From Saccharothrix deserti (GTDB lineage: Bacteria > Actinomycetota > Actinomycetes > Mycobacteriales > Pseudonocardiaceae), in the NCBI RefSeq assembly GCF_009769385.1, contig NZ_VKAB01000012.1, forward strand, positions 347,809 through 411,808: a stretch of 64,000 nt of DNA, in the 5' to 3' direction. How positions within the stretch are numbered: the first letter of the stretch is position 1; the number at the start of each line of letters is the position of its first letter. The translations under genes and the position numbers were made by a program. Shown piece by piece: positions 44,980 through 53,428 of the stretch. The notes beneath the pieces were generated by a model. It was not told the origin of the DNA, searched no databases, and worked only from the letters and a program-made list of their open reading frames with translations.

Positions 44980-46179
44980 TCACGCCGCTTCCTCCGGCTT
45001 GTCTCCGAACACCTTGTCCACTGCCGCCCGTGTTCGCTCGTGACTGGCCGGCATCAAGTGCGTGTAGACGCGGAGGGTGAACGCCGGGTCAGCGTGTCCC
45101 AGGTACTCGGCGAGTGCCCGGATGCTGACGCCGTCCTCCAGGAGCGACGAGGCGTAGAAGTGCCTCAACGCGTGGAAGCCCTCGGCACGGCCCGGCGTCT
45201 CGACCCCGGCACCCCTGAGCGCCGGTTTCCAGACGTAGTGGTTGAACGAATGCCGATGGAGCTGCTTCGACTCACGCGTATATATAAGGAGCGGCACCGT
45301 CACGAGCTTGCCGTCAGGAGTGCCCCACGGAAGCGTGACGGGCAGCGGTTCGTACTTCTTCACGTGAGCTTTGATCGCCGCCGCCACACTCGCAGCCAAC
45401 GGCACATCACGGCTCTTGCCGTGCTTCGGCGCACCGAATACCATCTTCCCGCGCACGATCTTGATCTGCCTCAGCACGTGAATGACGCCCTCCGACTCGT
45501 CCACGTCATCAGGTGAGAACCCGAACACCTCACCCTGCCGTAGACCACACCCAGCACCGAGGTTGACGCCGATTCGGTACCGCTCCCCCAGCTTCTCGCG
45601 GACCGCGTGAACGCGCTTCTCCTCCCACGGGATGATCTTCGGGTACTCGCCCCGAGGCTTGATGACCGACTTCCCGTTGCACGGGTTCTTGCGCAGCCGC
45701 TCATCGTCGATCGCAGCGGTGAAGACTGCCGAAACGTTGGCGAAGATGCTCCGCCGGTACGTCTCGGCCAGGCCCTTCTGCTGGAGCTTCCGCTCCCACG
45801 CCTGGATCGTGGACGGCTGGATGAGCCGCAGCTCCGTGTCACCGAAGTACGGGTACACGTGCAGCTTGAGCCGGAACTCCACCCCCTCCCGCGTGGACTC
45901 ATCGAACGTCCGCGCGTCGATCCAGTGCTTCTCCGTGTAGTCGCGGAACGTGATCTTGCCTGCGTCAGGGTCCAGGTACGTTCCCTTGTTCTTGTCGTTC
46001 TCCATCTCGTGCAGGAACGCGTCAGCCGTACCCTTCTGCCGGTCCGGGAACATCTTCGAGCGCTCCCGACCGTCCGGGCCGGGGAAGCGGACCTTGTACC
46101 GCATTCCCTTGCCGAACTGCGGAGTCTTCTCCCGCTTTCCGTCCTTGACGGTCCACCAGCGATCTTGCACGTGGCCCAT
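44980..46179 (-). CDS. int: AICE tyrosine integrase, 399 aa
   Basis: Catalyses insertion and excision of the element. N-terminal arm-binding region RWWTVKDGKREKTPQFGKGM, core-binding domain TFRDYTEKHWIDARTFDEST, catalytic Arg in GAGCGLRQGEVFGFS, Lys in FGAPKHGKSRDVPL, H-x-x-R in FHALRHFYASSLL, His in LGHADPAFTL and Tyr in RVYTHLMPAS. ATG 46179. Next to the attachment site, as usual. Xis lies 36 bp upstream. The set of catalytic residues is complete. Confidence 0.94.
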   Translation of the reverse strand: MGHVQDRWWTVKDGKREKTPQFGKGMRYKVRFPGPDGRERSKMFPDRQKGTADAFLHEMENDKNKGTYLDPDAGKITFRDYTEKHWIDARTFDESTREGVEFRLKLHVYPYFGDTELRLIQPSTIQAWERKLQQKGLAETYRRSIFANVSAVFTAAIDDERLRKNPCNGKSVIKPRGEYPKIIPWEEKRVHAVREKLGERYRIGVNLGAGCGLRQGEVFGFSPDDVDESEGVIHVLRQIKIVRGKMVFGAPKHGKSRDVPLAASVAAAIKAHVKKYEPLPVTLPWGTPDGKLVTVPLLIYTRESKQLHRHSFNHYVWKPALRGAGVETPGRAEGFHALRHFYASSLLEDGVSIRALAEYLGHADPAFTLRVYTHLMPASHERTRAAVDKVFGDKPEEAA

Positions 46180-46215
46180 GGCAGACTTCTCCCCTGAGTC
46201 GAATTGCCGAAAGTT

Positions 46216-46404
46216 CTAGGCCGCGTCCTGGTCGAGGCCGTTAAACCACTCACGAACCTTTGCCGGATCCCACCGCAGGTGTTTGCCGACCTTCCGAGCC
46301 GGAGGCCCGTAGTTCTTGCTGCGCCAGCCTCGAATGGTGTGCACCGGCACCCCGAGGAACGCCGAGAGATCGTCAACGCCCCACAGCGGTTCGATATCTG
46401 CCAC
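46216..46404 (-). CDS. xis: excisionase Xis, 62 aa
   Basis: Single winged-helix domain of the MerR/excise type: EPLWGVDDLSAFLGVPVHTI then RGWRSKNYGPPARKVGKHLR and WDPAKVREWFNGL. It directs the integrase toward excision. ATG 46404; 14 bp downstream of the rep gene and 36 bp before int, the pSAM2 order repSA-xis-int. Confidence 0.9.
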   Translation of the reverse strand: MADIEPLWGVDDLSAFLGVPVHTIRGWRSKNYGPPARKVGKHLRWDPAKVREWFNGLDQDAA

Positions 46405-46417
46405 GACTCCCCTCTCG

Positions 46418-48094
46418 TCAGGCCGCTACCGACGAAGTTGCTGAAACATCCGGCCCCGGTGGTCGCAGGTGGACGAGGGCGGCTTGTGCCTGCTGGTACT
46501 CGGCCTGCCACGCCAGACGCTGGGCGATCATGTGCATGAGCAGTTCGGTTCGTGAGGGTGCGTGCGGGTCACCTGGCCTGACCGGTCCCCACTGGAGGCG
46601 GGTCCGGTCGGTGTCCGGCTTGGCGATGCCGGCGGCGGCCAGGGCTTCCCGGACGAACGCGGCCCGGTCCGACTTGTGTTCGGCGAGCGTCTTGCCCGAC
46701 CAACGGCGCGAGACCAGGACCCGACGACCGGGCAGGCCGAGGGTGTCTCGGCGGTGCGCCTTGCCCTTGCAGTGGCCCGGAGTCGTCTTGGACGTGACGC
46801 CCTTGGGCTGGACGCCGTAGAGCAGCCAGACCGCGCACCGCTCCGAGCACGGCGTGACGGCCAGTTCGGCCGCCAACCGGTCGGCGTGGTCAGCCAGGCG
46901 TGGCGAGGCGTTCGACTCGACCACTTCGGTGATCGACTTGGTGAGGTACTTGGTCAGGTAGCCGATGTGCCGCCCGGACTCCTCCGTGCCGCCGAGGATG
47001 CCCTTGGAGTGCACCTGGCGGCCGAACTCCGCCACGTGGGCCGGAGCATCCAGCTCCCCCACGGCGTCGACCCAGGTGGTCAAGGACTGCTGGGTGTCCG
47101 GGTCCACGAACCCCTTGACGCGCATGTCCCACACCGGCAGCCGGCCACCGCCGTACTTGAGGTGATCGTGGTCGGGCCACCACACCTGGAGGTAGGTCGC
47201 GGCCGTGACCTGGCGGATGACCTTGTGCGGGATCGAGCCGCGCACGGCGAAGTGCGCGTGTGGGGTGATGCGGCGTTGCGGCTCGACCGTGCCGAAGTAC
47301 TGGGCGTCGAAGCCAACGACCCGCCGAAGGTTCTGCCACCACCGATCGACCAGGGAGGCGAAGTGCACCGCGTCCCGAGCCGCGCGCCGGTAGTCGTACG
47401 AGTCCGGATCGACAGGAGCCCCGTCCGAGGTCACCTTGCCGTAGGTGTCCAGCGTGAGCGTGACGAACGTCGAAGGCCGGTACTTGCCCGCGAACTCCCG
47501 CCCCACGGTCCGCTTGGCCACTTTGCGACGAGGCAGGTTCGGCGCGTCCTGACGCCGACGCGTGGACCGTTGTGGCGCCGTTTTTCCGGGCCGTTCGACG
47601 GCGGGGAGGTTCCCGCGGACTCCCTCCCGCTTGATGTCGGTGTCCGCCTCCCGGATGCCTTCCCGAAGGTCCTCGATCTGGTCTTCCGCGCCCTCAGCCA
47701 CGGCACGGCGGTACTCGGCGATCAGGTCAGCCCGGTAGGTCACCAGCTCGACCTGATCGGCCGTGGGCGCGTGCCGTTCCGCCACAGGTTCGTGGTCGAG
47801 GTGCCAGCCCTCGCGGCACTGCGCCATGCGGGATCGGCGGTTGCGTTCGGCGCAGGCCGGGCACTTGGACGCCTGGGTCGAGTTGCAGCGGATGCCGACG
47901 ATGCGGACTTCACCCGAGTCCAGGTCCACGACCTCTCGCAGCACCGGCCGGGTACAGACGCCGTGCTGTTCGGCCGCCGCCTTGACCACGTCGAGGGAGA
48001 GCGGCATCCGGGCACGTTCGGCCGAGGTCATGCCCGCCACGTCCAGCGGCACGGCAGGCACCACCGGGGTGGTGTTGGTGGTCGGTTCGGTCAT
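46418..48094 (-). CDS. RepSA-like replication initiator, 558 aa
   Basis: Initiator for rolling-circle replication of the excised element. A Cys cluster (CNSTQASKCPACAERNRRSR) lies near residue 70; STFVTLTLDTYGKV is the RC motif I; the HUH motif is in RITPHAHFAVRGSI near residue 280; the region GRHIGYLTKYLTKSI near residue 380 contains the Tyr-x-x-Lys type motif III. The C terminus is basic. ATG 48094 overlaps the tra stop (ATGA). Closest known relative type is RepSA of pSAM2. Confidence 0.9.
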   Translation of the reverse strand: MTEPTTNTTPVVPAVPLDVAGMTSAERARMPLSLDVVKAAAEQHGVCTRPVLREVVDLDSGEVRIVGIRCNSTQASKCPACAERNRRSRMAQCREGWHLDHEPVAERHAPTADQVELVTYRADLIAEYRRAVAEGAEDQIEDLREGIREADTDIKREGVRGNLPAVERPGKTAPQRSTRRRQDAPNLPRRKVAKRTVGREFAGKYRPSTFVTLTLDTYGKVTSDGAPVDPDSYDYRRAARDAVHFASLVDRWWQNLRRVVGFDAQYFGTVEPQRRITPHAHFAVRGSIPHKVIRQVTAATYLQVWWPDHDHLKYGGGRLPVWDMRVKGFVDPDTQQSLTTWVDAVGELDAPAHVAEFGRQVHSKGILGGTEESGRHIGYLTKYLTKSITEVVESNASPRLADHADRLAAELAVTPCSERCAVWLLYGVQPKGVTSKTTPGHCKGKAHRRDTLGLPGRRVLVSRRWSGKTLAEHKSDRAAFVREALAAAGIAKPDTDRTRLQWGPVRPGDPHAPSRTELLMHMIAQRLAWQAEYQQAQAALVHLRPPGPDVSATSSVAA

Positions 48095-49563
48095 GCCGCA
48101 GCACCTCCGGTCGCGTCGCCGTCGGGTCGGGTCCGGAACTCGTGCACGGTCGCGTCGGCGAGGTAGACGCCCAGCTCGACCAGGTCCGCGTCGGTGACGT
48201 GGAAGGCCCGGACCCGCTCCGGCTGGCCCTTGCCGTCGGTCTTCACCCACGCGACGCCGGGTGTCTGCTCGCTGATCTCGTGGGCCGCAGCGCCACGGGC
48301 ACGGGCACCGTCGCCCAGGACCATGTCCACCTGCGCCGTCTCGTCCAGCCGCAGCGCGATCTTGGTCCCGAACAGGTGCCGGAACCCCACGACCTCCTTA
48401 CGCGGGTCCTGCACCAGGCCCAGCACGCAGAACCCCGGCGCGCGTCCCTGGGAGGTGATGGTCTGGATCGCACGAGCGGCGCGGTCACGCAGGCCCTTGT
48501 CCGACTGGTAGGCGATCAGGTCCGCCAGTTCATCCACCACGAGCACGGTGAACGGCTCACCGTTCGAGCGAGCCCACAGCCGGCGGACACCCCGGTACCG
48601 CGCAGCCCGTTCCTTGACCTCCGCCGCCAGCTCCTCCAGCAGCTCGACCGCCTCACGGCCGTTGTCGAACACCAACCGGGCGAACGCATCCGGGCACTGC
48701 CCCAACTCCATACCGCCCTTGGGATCGATGCCCACCAGGCGCACGAGACCGGCCCGAACAGCAGGGGCAAGGTGCCAGATGATCGACCACAACACCGAGC
48801 CCTTGCCCGCACCCTGCACACCGACACCCAGAACCTGGTTGCCCTGCAAGCGAATCCGCCACGGCTTACCGATCTCCGTCCGGCCGACCACGACCCGCTT
48901 CAGGTCCACCACGTCCGCATCGTCAGACAGCGCCGGCACCGACAGCGACCGGGCCAACGGGTCGGAGTGGACGAAGTCGAGTTCGATCACCTTCGGCCGC
49001 AGCACCCGCACCCGGCACGACTGCGCACCGAACGAGTGGGCCAAACCGTCACGACGCAGCTCCCACGCCTCCGGTGCCTGCGCCAGGATCATCCGCACCC
49101 GAACCCGGTCCCGCCATCCCTCAGACCGCACCCGCCGCAGCTTCGGCCGGTACTCGCGCCCACGACTGTCCTTGGCCAGCTCCGACAGCCGCATCACGGT
49201 CCGCCAACGCGGCACGTACACCGTCGCCCGCCGATACTCGGTGACCAGCCGGAACCACACGTGCCGCAGGAACGACGTCCGATCCAGACCAGCCCAGATC
49301 GTGAGGGTCGCGCTCAGGCTCAGCAGCGCCAGGACCAGCGGCGACAGCCCGAACCGCAACCAGCACCAGGCCGCCAGCGCCGGCACCAACACGACCACCG
49401 GATAGCGGACCACGACGAGCACCAGGCGCACGACGCCGACCAGCGCCAGCCACACCAGAGCCACCAGCAAGGCCAACCACTTCAACTTGCCCGGCACCAA
49501 CGCCCACCACGGCACCCGAGGCCGCGCACCCTCGAACGGAGCCGGATCAACCCACCGCGCCAT
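48091..49563 (-). CDS. FtsK/SpoIIIE-type conjugal transfer protein Tra, 490 aa
   Basis: DNA translocase that alone can move double-stranded plasmid DNA between mycelia in actinomycetes. N-terminal hydrophobic helices lie in LKWLALLVALVWLALVGVVR and VRYPVVVLVPALAAWCWLRF (about residues 27-80). Walker A is GVQGAGKGS near residue 250, Walker B FTVLVVDELADLIAY, and QTITSQGRAPGFCVLGLVQD follows. ATG 49563 overlaps the stop of the upstream small gene. Corresponds to TraSA of pSAM2. Confidence 0.92.
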   Translation of the reverse strand: MARWVDPAPFEGARPRVPWWALVPGKLKWLALLVALVWLALVGVVRLVLVVVRYPVVVLVPALAAWCWLRFGLSPLVLALLSLSATLTIWAGLDRTSFLRHVWFRLVTEYRRATVYVPRWRTVMRLSELAKDSRGREYRPKLRRVRSEGWRDRVRVRMILAQAPEAWELRRDGLAHSFGAQSCRVRVLRPKVIELDFVHSDPLARSLSVPALSDDADVVDLKRVVVGRTEIGKPWRIRLQGNQVLGVGVQGAGKGSVLWSIIWHLAPAVRAGLVRLVGIDPKGGMELGQCPDAFARLVFDNGREAVELLEELAAEVKERAARYRGVRRLWARSNGEPFTVLVVDELADLIAYQSDKGLRDRAARAIQTITSQGRAPGFCVLGLVQDPRKEVVGFRHLFGTKIALRLDETAQVDMVLGDGARARGAAAHEISEQTPGVAWVKTDGKGQPERVRAFHVTDADLVELGVYLADATVHEFRTRPDGDATGGAAA

Positions 49564-49793
49564 CAGGCCACACCCCCGACCGGGAGCGACCACACCGCCA
49601 GCACCACGACCAACACCACCACGGCGAAGATCAGCGACAGCCAGCCCAGACACGTGCAGCACGCGAGCTGGCCGGGCGCGTACACCCCGAACCGCTTGCA
49701 CCGCTGGCACTTCGAACCGTTGGACAGCTTCCACCCGGACGGGGCGACGGCCCGACTTGACGCACGTCCCCCACGACGAGATACCCTTGACAT
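49563..49793 (-). CDS. small membrane protein with Cys motif, Spd-like, 76 aa
   Basis: Basic N terminus (SRVSRRGGRASSRAV), a Cys pair plus Cys pair (KCQRCKRFGVYAPG, ACCTCLGW) and one C-terminal membrane helix (LIFAVVVLVVVLAVWSL). Size and place just before tra fit the Spd (spread) proteins of conjugative Streptomyces plasmids, but no strong family motif is present. ATG 49793 has AAGGG upstream; stop overlaps tra as ATGA. Confidence 0.65.
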   Translation of the reverse strand: MSRVSRRGGRASSRAVAPSGWKLSNGSKCQRCKRFGVYAPGQLACCTCLGWLSLIFAVVVLVVVLAVWSLPVGGVA

Positions 49794-49948
49794 GACTGGA
49801 ATCCCTTGTGTGTCAACAAAAATGCATGGCGAAGCCAGTCAGGTGAGTCGCAGGGAGACAGCCGGAGCCCGCCAAGACTTGGACTGTCTCCCCGCGACCC
49901 ATGCCAACCGGCCGCTATCTGTTCAGTTGTCACGCGCACACAGCGCGG

Positions 49949-50200
49949 TCACTCGTTGTCGTCAACCTCGAACAGGTCCTCGAACGCCATCGGCGCAAGA
50001 GCCTTCAAAGCACCGGCGATGAACCCCGGACCCGGCATTAGCTCACCGGTCCGCACGCGCTTCACCGTCGACCGATTCAGCCCCATCGCCTTGGCCAACG
50101 CGTACTCCGACCGGAATCCCGCCAACGCCATCGCGCGCCCGAACGAGCCCGCCCGGAGGAAAACCGCAAACCTCGGCTTGGCCCCGGCGGCATCGGTCAT
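49949..50200 (-). CDS. HTH protein of the AICE, 83 aa
   Basis: A short protein with FLRAGSFGRAMALAGFRSEY and ALAKAMGLNRSTVKRVRTGE, an XRE-like helix-turn-helix (ALAKAMGLNRSTVKRV), and an acidic tail ending DLFEVDDNE. ATG 50200 overlaps the stop of the upstream 107-aa gene. Probably a regulator of transfer or replication genes. A 155-bp gap separates it from the Spd-like gene. Confidence 0.7.
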   Translation of the reverse strand: MTDAAGAKPRFAVFLRAGSFGRAMALAGFRSEYALAKAMGLNRSTVKRVRTGELMPGPGFIAGALKALAPMAFEDLFEVDDNE

Positions 50201-50520
50201 CGCCCCCGACTCCCCGGACCCGACTCCCCATAGATCGAGGCGTCGGACAGCACAGTGCCGTTCGACAAGCCGTGCCCCAGCGTCGGCATCAGCGCGTGAT
50301 TCGGCGACGGATCGAGCACTCCCGCAAGGAAGTACGCGCACCTGGCCAGCTCGGTCAGGAAGGCAGCCAACCTCTCCCGCCCGTCCTCACCCTCCGGCAG
50401 CCCCAACACGACCTCACCGGGGTCCATCGTCAGCCGCAGCCCGTACCAGTCCGTCCCCGGCTGCGTGACCACCTCCGGCTTGGCGTTCGGACCAGGCGTC
50501 AACAAACCTTCCAACTCCAC
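50197..50520 (-). CDS. AICE hypothetical protein, 107 aa
   Basis: Acidic protein with GTDWYGLRLTMDPGEVVLGL and RERLAAFLTELARCAYFLAG. It looks like a soluble alpha/beta protein; small proteins of this sort occur between the regulatory and transfer genes of AICEs. GTG 50520 has AAGGGAC nearby, and its stop overlaps the HTH gene (ATGA). Function unknown. Confidence 0.6.
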   Translation of the reverse strand: MELEGLLTPGPNAKPEVVTQPGTDWYGLRLTMDPGEVVLGLPEGEDGRERLAAFLTELARCAYFLAGVLDPSPNHALMPTLGHGLSNGTVLSDASIYGESGPGSRGR

Positions 50521-50533
50521 GATCCGTCCCTTC

Positions 50534-50965
50534 TCAGGCCGCAACCGGCGGAGCGCCCGCCGACGAGTCCGACTTGCCGTTGCCCCGACGCCCCTTGACC
50601 GCGTCCTGCGGCGACACCATCTCCTCAGCCCAGACCGTCCAGTTCACCCAGCCGTCCCGCACATACGGCGACACCCTCAACCCCGTGAACACCGCTGGCC
50701 GGAACGGCGTACCGGGCAGCACCTCCGGCGGAACCGGCTGGTACTCCGACGCGATCTTCACCACCGCACCGGTGTTCTTCCCCTTCGCAGACGGGTCCGT
50801 GCCCTGCACCGTCCACACCGGCAGCCCCGACACCTTGTCCAGCGCCGGACGCGGTGCCTTCCCCTCGTTGAACTCCTGCGCCCGCTCCACCTTCAGCACG
50901 TAGAACCCTTGCGGGAACAGCTCGTCGAAGGTGATCGGGAACCTGTGACCAGCAGGAATAGCCAT
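50534..50965 (-). CDS. AICE conserved hypothetical protein, 143 aa
   Basis: First gene of the leftward AICE operon. FPITFDELFPQGFYVLKVER and WVNWTVWAEEMVSPQDAVKG recur in proteins of actinomycete plasmids and AICEs. No membrane segment or catalytic motif. ATG 50965; the CTAG-type operators lie 56-96 bp upstream, so its promoter is the likely target of the GntR repressor. Function unknown. Confidence 0.65.
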   Translation of the reverse strand: MAIPAGHRFPITFDELFPQGFYVLKVERAQEFNEGKAPRPALDKVSGLPVWTVQGTDPSAKGKNTGAVVKIASEYQPVPPEVLPGTPFRPAVFTGLRVSPYVRDGWVNWTVWAEEMVSPQDAVKGRRGNGKSDSSAGAPPVAA

Positions 50966-51020
50966 CGTTGAAACCCTTCTCGATCTTGCGGGGCTCCTCG
51001 ATCGGAGCCGATCAGCTCAC

Positions 51021-51061
51021 CTAGTCCTCTAGACAAGTTCACCGTACCTAGTCGTCTAGAG
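51021..51061. promoter_or_regulatory. two CTAG-n4-CTAG operators
   Basis: CTAGTCCTCTAG (51021-51032) and CTAGTCGTCTAG (51048-51059), 27 bp apart, precede the leftward transfer-replication operon. Similar sequence occurs upstream of the GntR gene, so both probably bind the KorSA-like repressor. Confidence 0.6.
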
Positions 51062-51103
51062 GAGTTCAACTACTCCGCCTTTCTCTTCGCTTTTGCAACC
51101 AAC

Positions 51104-51883
51104 TCACTTGGCCGGGACGTCGTACTCCAGCACGAACGACGTGGCCACCTTGACCGTGTCGCAGACCTCGACCGGTGTGCCGTTGGTGTCGAAGGCCGTG
51201 CGAACCAGCGTCAGCACCGGCGCCCCAGACCCGATCTCCAGTGCCTTGCGCTCGTCGGGTGACGGCATCCGGGCCGATACTTCCTCGGTGAAGTGCGCCA
51301 GCTCGTGCCCGGCGTCCTCGATCCGGGCGTAGATGCCACCAGGCCCGGTGTTGACCTCCGCGATGGCCGTGCCCTTGGCGATCGACTCGGGGATGTAGGA
51401 CGTGGCGATCTCGACCGGCCGCCCGTCAGCGAGGTAGCGACGAGACCGGACGATCACCCGCTCCCGAGGCTTGAGCTTCAGTCGCTCCGCCACCTCGGCC
51501 GAGGCCGCCTCATTGGTGACCCTGATCTGATCAACGCCAGGAACGTGACCGGCCGCCTCGGCCTCAGCAAGGAAGGCCGACTTCCCCTCCTGCCGATGCC
51601 GCCGCGCGAACCGATCCGACGCCAACCGACGCACCGGCGGAGCCGACCGCACGAACACACCCTTGCCATGCTGCGCCACCACCAGGCCCTCGGATCGCAG
51701 CTCCTTGATCGCCTCACGAACCGTCATCCGAGCCACGCCGTAGTGCTCGATCAACACCGCCTCGGACGGCAACTGCTCACCAGGAGCCAGGCGGCCACGC
51801 TCGATGTGCTGGCGCAGGATGTCCGCGATCTGGCGGTACGGCGGACGGTCCACCGATCTGTCTATAGTTCCTAGATCGAGCAT
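51104..51883 (-). CDS. GntR/HutC-family repressor, KorSA-like, 259 aa
   Basis: N-terminal winged helix of the GntR family (RPPYRQIADILRQHIERGRL, QLPSEAVLIEHYGVARMTVR, EAIKELRSEGLVV) and a C-terminal UTRA effector-binding domain (RYLADGRPVEIATSYIPESI, then LVRTAFDTNGTPVEVCDTVK). KorSA of pSAM2 is the same type and represses pra and its own gene. ATG 51883 is preceded by GGAGTAGG; GTG 51889 is possible. Transcribed toward the operators of the transfer operon, 104 bp past its stop. Confidence 0.88.
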   Translation of the reverse strand: MLDLGTIDRSVDRPPYRQIADILRQHIERGRLAPGEQLPSEAVLIEHYGVARMTVREAIKELRSEGLVVAQHGKGVFVRSAPPVRRLASDRFARRHRQEGKSAFLAEAEAAGHVPGVDQIRVTNEAASAEVAERLKLKPRERVIVRSRRYLADGRPVEIATSYIPESIAKGTAIAEVNTGPGGIYARIEDAGHELAHFTEEVSARMPSPDERKALEIGSGAPVLTLVRTAFDTNGTPVEVCDTVKVATSFVLEYDVPAK

Positions 51884-51897
51884 GGCCACCTACTCCT

Positions 51898-51909
51898 ACA
51901 GACGACTAG
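51898..51909. promoter_or_regulatory. third CTAG-type operator, upstream of gntR
   Basis: ACAGACGACTAG matches the reverse complement of CTAGTCGTCTAG at 10 of 12 positions. It lies between the divergent repressor and Nudix genes and would allow autoregulation. Confidence 0.5.
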
Positions 51910-51955
51910 ACGTGTTCATGCTCCCACAGGTCCACTCAGCGACGAAAGCGGGAGA

Positions 51956-52381
51956 ATGGCCGACACGCCGCGTCATTCGGTCAGCGTCGCCGGAATCGTG
52001 GTCAACGATTCGGGGCAAGTACTGGTCATCCGCCGCAGGGACAACGGCCACTGGGAGCCACCGGGCGGAGTGCTGGAGATGGCCGAGACGTTCGAGGAGG
52101 GCGTCAGGCGAGAAGTCCTTGAGGAGACCGGCATCTCGGTCCAGGTCGAACGCCTGACCGGCGTCTACAAGAACATGCGACGCGGCATCGTGGCCCTGGT
52201 CTACCGCTGCAGCCCGCTGGACGAGCCCGACCAGGCCACCGCCGAGGCGACCGAGATCCGTTGGATGACGCTGGACGAAGTCCGCGAAGCAATGTCACCG
52301 GCATACGCAGTGCGAGTGACCGATGCGTTCGAGTCCGAATTGCACACTCGCGCTCACGACGGCGTCAACCTTCTGCCGTAG
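51956..52381 (+). CDS. Nudix hydrolase, Pif-like, 141 aa
   Basis: The Nudix box is GVLEMAETFEEGVRREVLEE followed by TG, fitting G-x5-E-x7-REUxEExGU. Opening VAGIVVNDSGQVLVIRRRDN is typical. Hydrolyses a nucleoside diphosphate linked to a group X; substrate unknown. pSAM2 carries a Nudix protein, Pif, that blocks transfer into cells already holding the element, and the position beside the KorSA-type gene suggests the same role. ATG 51956 has GGGAG close by. Divergent from gntR. Confidence 0.85.
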   Translation: MADTPRHSVSVAGIVVNDSGQVLVIRRRDNGHWEPPGGVLEMAETFEEGVRREVLEETGISVQVERLTGVYKNMRRGIVALVYRCSPLDEPDQATAEATEIRWMTLDEVREAMSPAYAVRVTDAFESELHTRAHDGVNLLP

Positions 52382-52704
52382 CCGCTGCTGAATTCTGCTG
52401 TATGGGATCAAGGCGCGCCGCCTGCGGCGACGCGCAGCCAGTCCCGCCTCACGTTTGCACCGACTCCCCGCATCGCGGCACGCCGGGCTCCCGCTCCGCT
52501 CCGCCCGTCGGCCGCGCGCGGAGTCGGTGCACGTGGCCGGGAAGGCGGCGCGCTACGCAAACACGAACTGCCGCCAAGCCACTTCCAGCCACCAGGGCCG
52601 GGACGATCGCGCGGTCACACGGCTCCCAGCGCTGGGCACGGCGATCGACTGCCGCGACGGCTCCGCCGCCTTGCCACGGAGTAATTCCGCTACTTATCGA
52701 TGCC
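52382..52704. other. intergenic, no gene recognised
   Basis: Between the Nudix gene and the membrane-protein gene on the other strand. No repeat, promoter or convincing frame was found. Base composition falls toward the right side. Confidence 0.4.
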
Positions 52705-53274
52705 TTATCGGACACGTTGAGGCTCGCCGTAACCAGTCCGACGCCATCGCGCACCCTCCGCATCGAGAAAGCTGAAGGTTATGTCGATGGGATGCTTCTC
52801 GTATACGTATTTTTGACCCTCAGCATCCTCAAAGAACAGGCTTGTAAATTTTTCATCCTGCGGTCCAATGACATGAGCCAAGAGATACGGCTCCGAGCTA
52901 TCCGCCTTGCCTCCAGCCAGCTTCCATTTCACGTACGTAACCTCTCCAACGCGAATCTTCACGTCTTCAATTTTCACGTCCATAACAGGATGCGTGCCGT
53001 GGTTGCTGATCACCAAGGCTAGCCATTGACTGTAAAAAGGGCCGTCGTCAAGTTTCCTCTCAGTTGAGCCTGTAACTGTCGCCGCCCGTGCAGCTTGCTG
53101 CTCCTTTTGTTCTTTCCTGCGAGATCTGGAATCACGAGTGGCAAGCATTAGGGCGACGACAACAGCCGCTATGCTGCCAATGCCGCCCGCCCACTGGCCC
53201 CATGCGGCAAAGACGTCTGTATCGACTGGCCCCCAGGGCATAGGCACGTGAGAATCTCCGGTTTCCGACATCAT
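52705..53274 (-). CDS. membrane-anchored hypothetical protein, low GC, 189 aa
   Basis: N terminus with one membrane helix (WGQWAGGIGSIAAVVVALML), a charged linker (RDSRSRRKEQKEQQAARAAT) and a beta-rich cytoplasmic domain (SQWLALVISNHGTHPVMDVK, YLLAHVIGPQDEKFTSLFFE). The distal third of the gene is about 50% GC, much lower than the rest of the window, marking recent acquisition. ATG 53274. It stands alone between Nudix and the right end, the position of cargo. A role in exclusion or defence is possible but unsupported by motif. Confidence 0.65.
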   Translation of the reverse strand: MMSETGDSHVPMPWGPVDTDVFAAWGQWAGGIGSIAAVVVALMLATRDSRSRRKEQKEQQAARAATVTGSTERKLDDGPFYSQWLALVISNHGTHPVMDVKIEDVKIRVGEVTYVKWKLAGGKADSSEPYLLAHVIGPQDEKFTSLFFEDAEGQKYVYEKHPIDITFSFLDAEGARWRRTGYGEPQRVR

Positions 53275-53302
53275 CGGCGCAGGCTAGCTCTAACGCATGA
53301 TC

Positions 53303-53323
53303 AGGCCGTCTTCAGGCCGTCAG
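53303..53323. repeat. right arm-type integrase repeats
   Basis: AGGCCGTC at 53303 and AGGCCGTCAG at 53314, 11 bp apart. Matches the left pair at 20 of 21 positions, in the same orientation. Confidence 0.6.
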
Positions 53324-53428
53324 ACGTGGATCAGCGTTGGTCAATGACGGTGAACGTCGAGGGAGAACGAGCAGGTCAGGCATGGTGCAGTAGGGCGAAC
53401 CGCAGGTCACCGCCGACTGCTGACAGTC

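Noticed and set aside
43442..44983. Minus-strand open frame of 513 codons opposite glnA
   Set aside because: Antisense to glnA, Val/Arg/His-rich, no recognisable domain.
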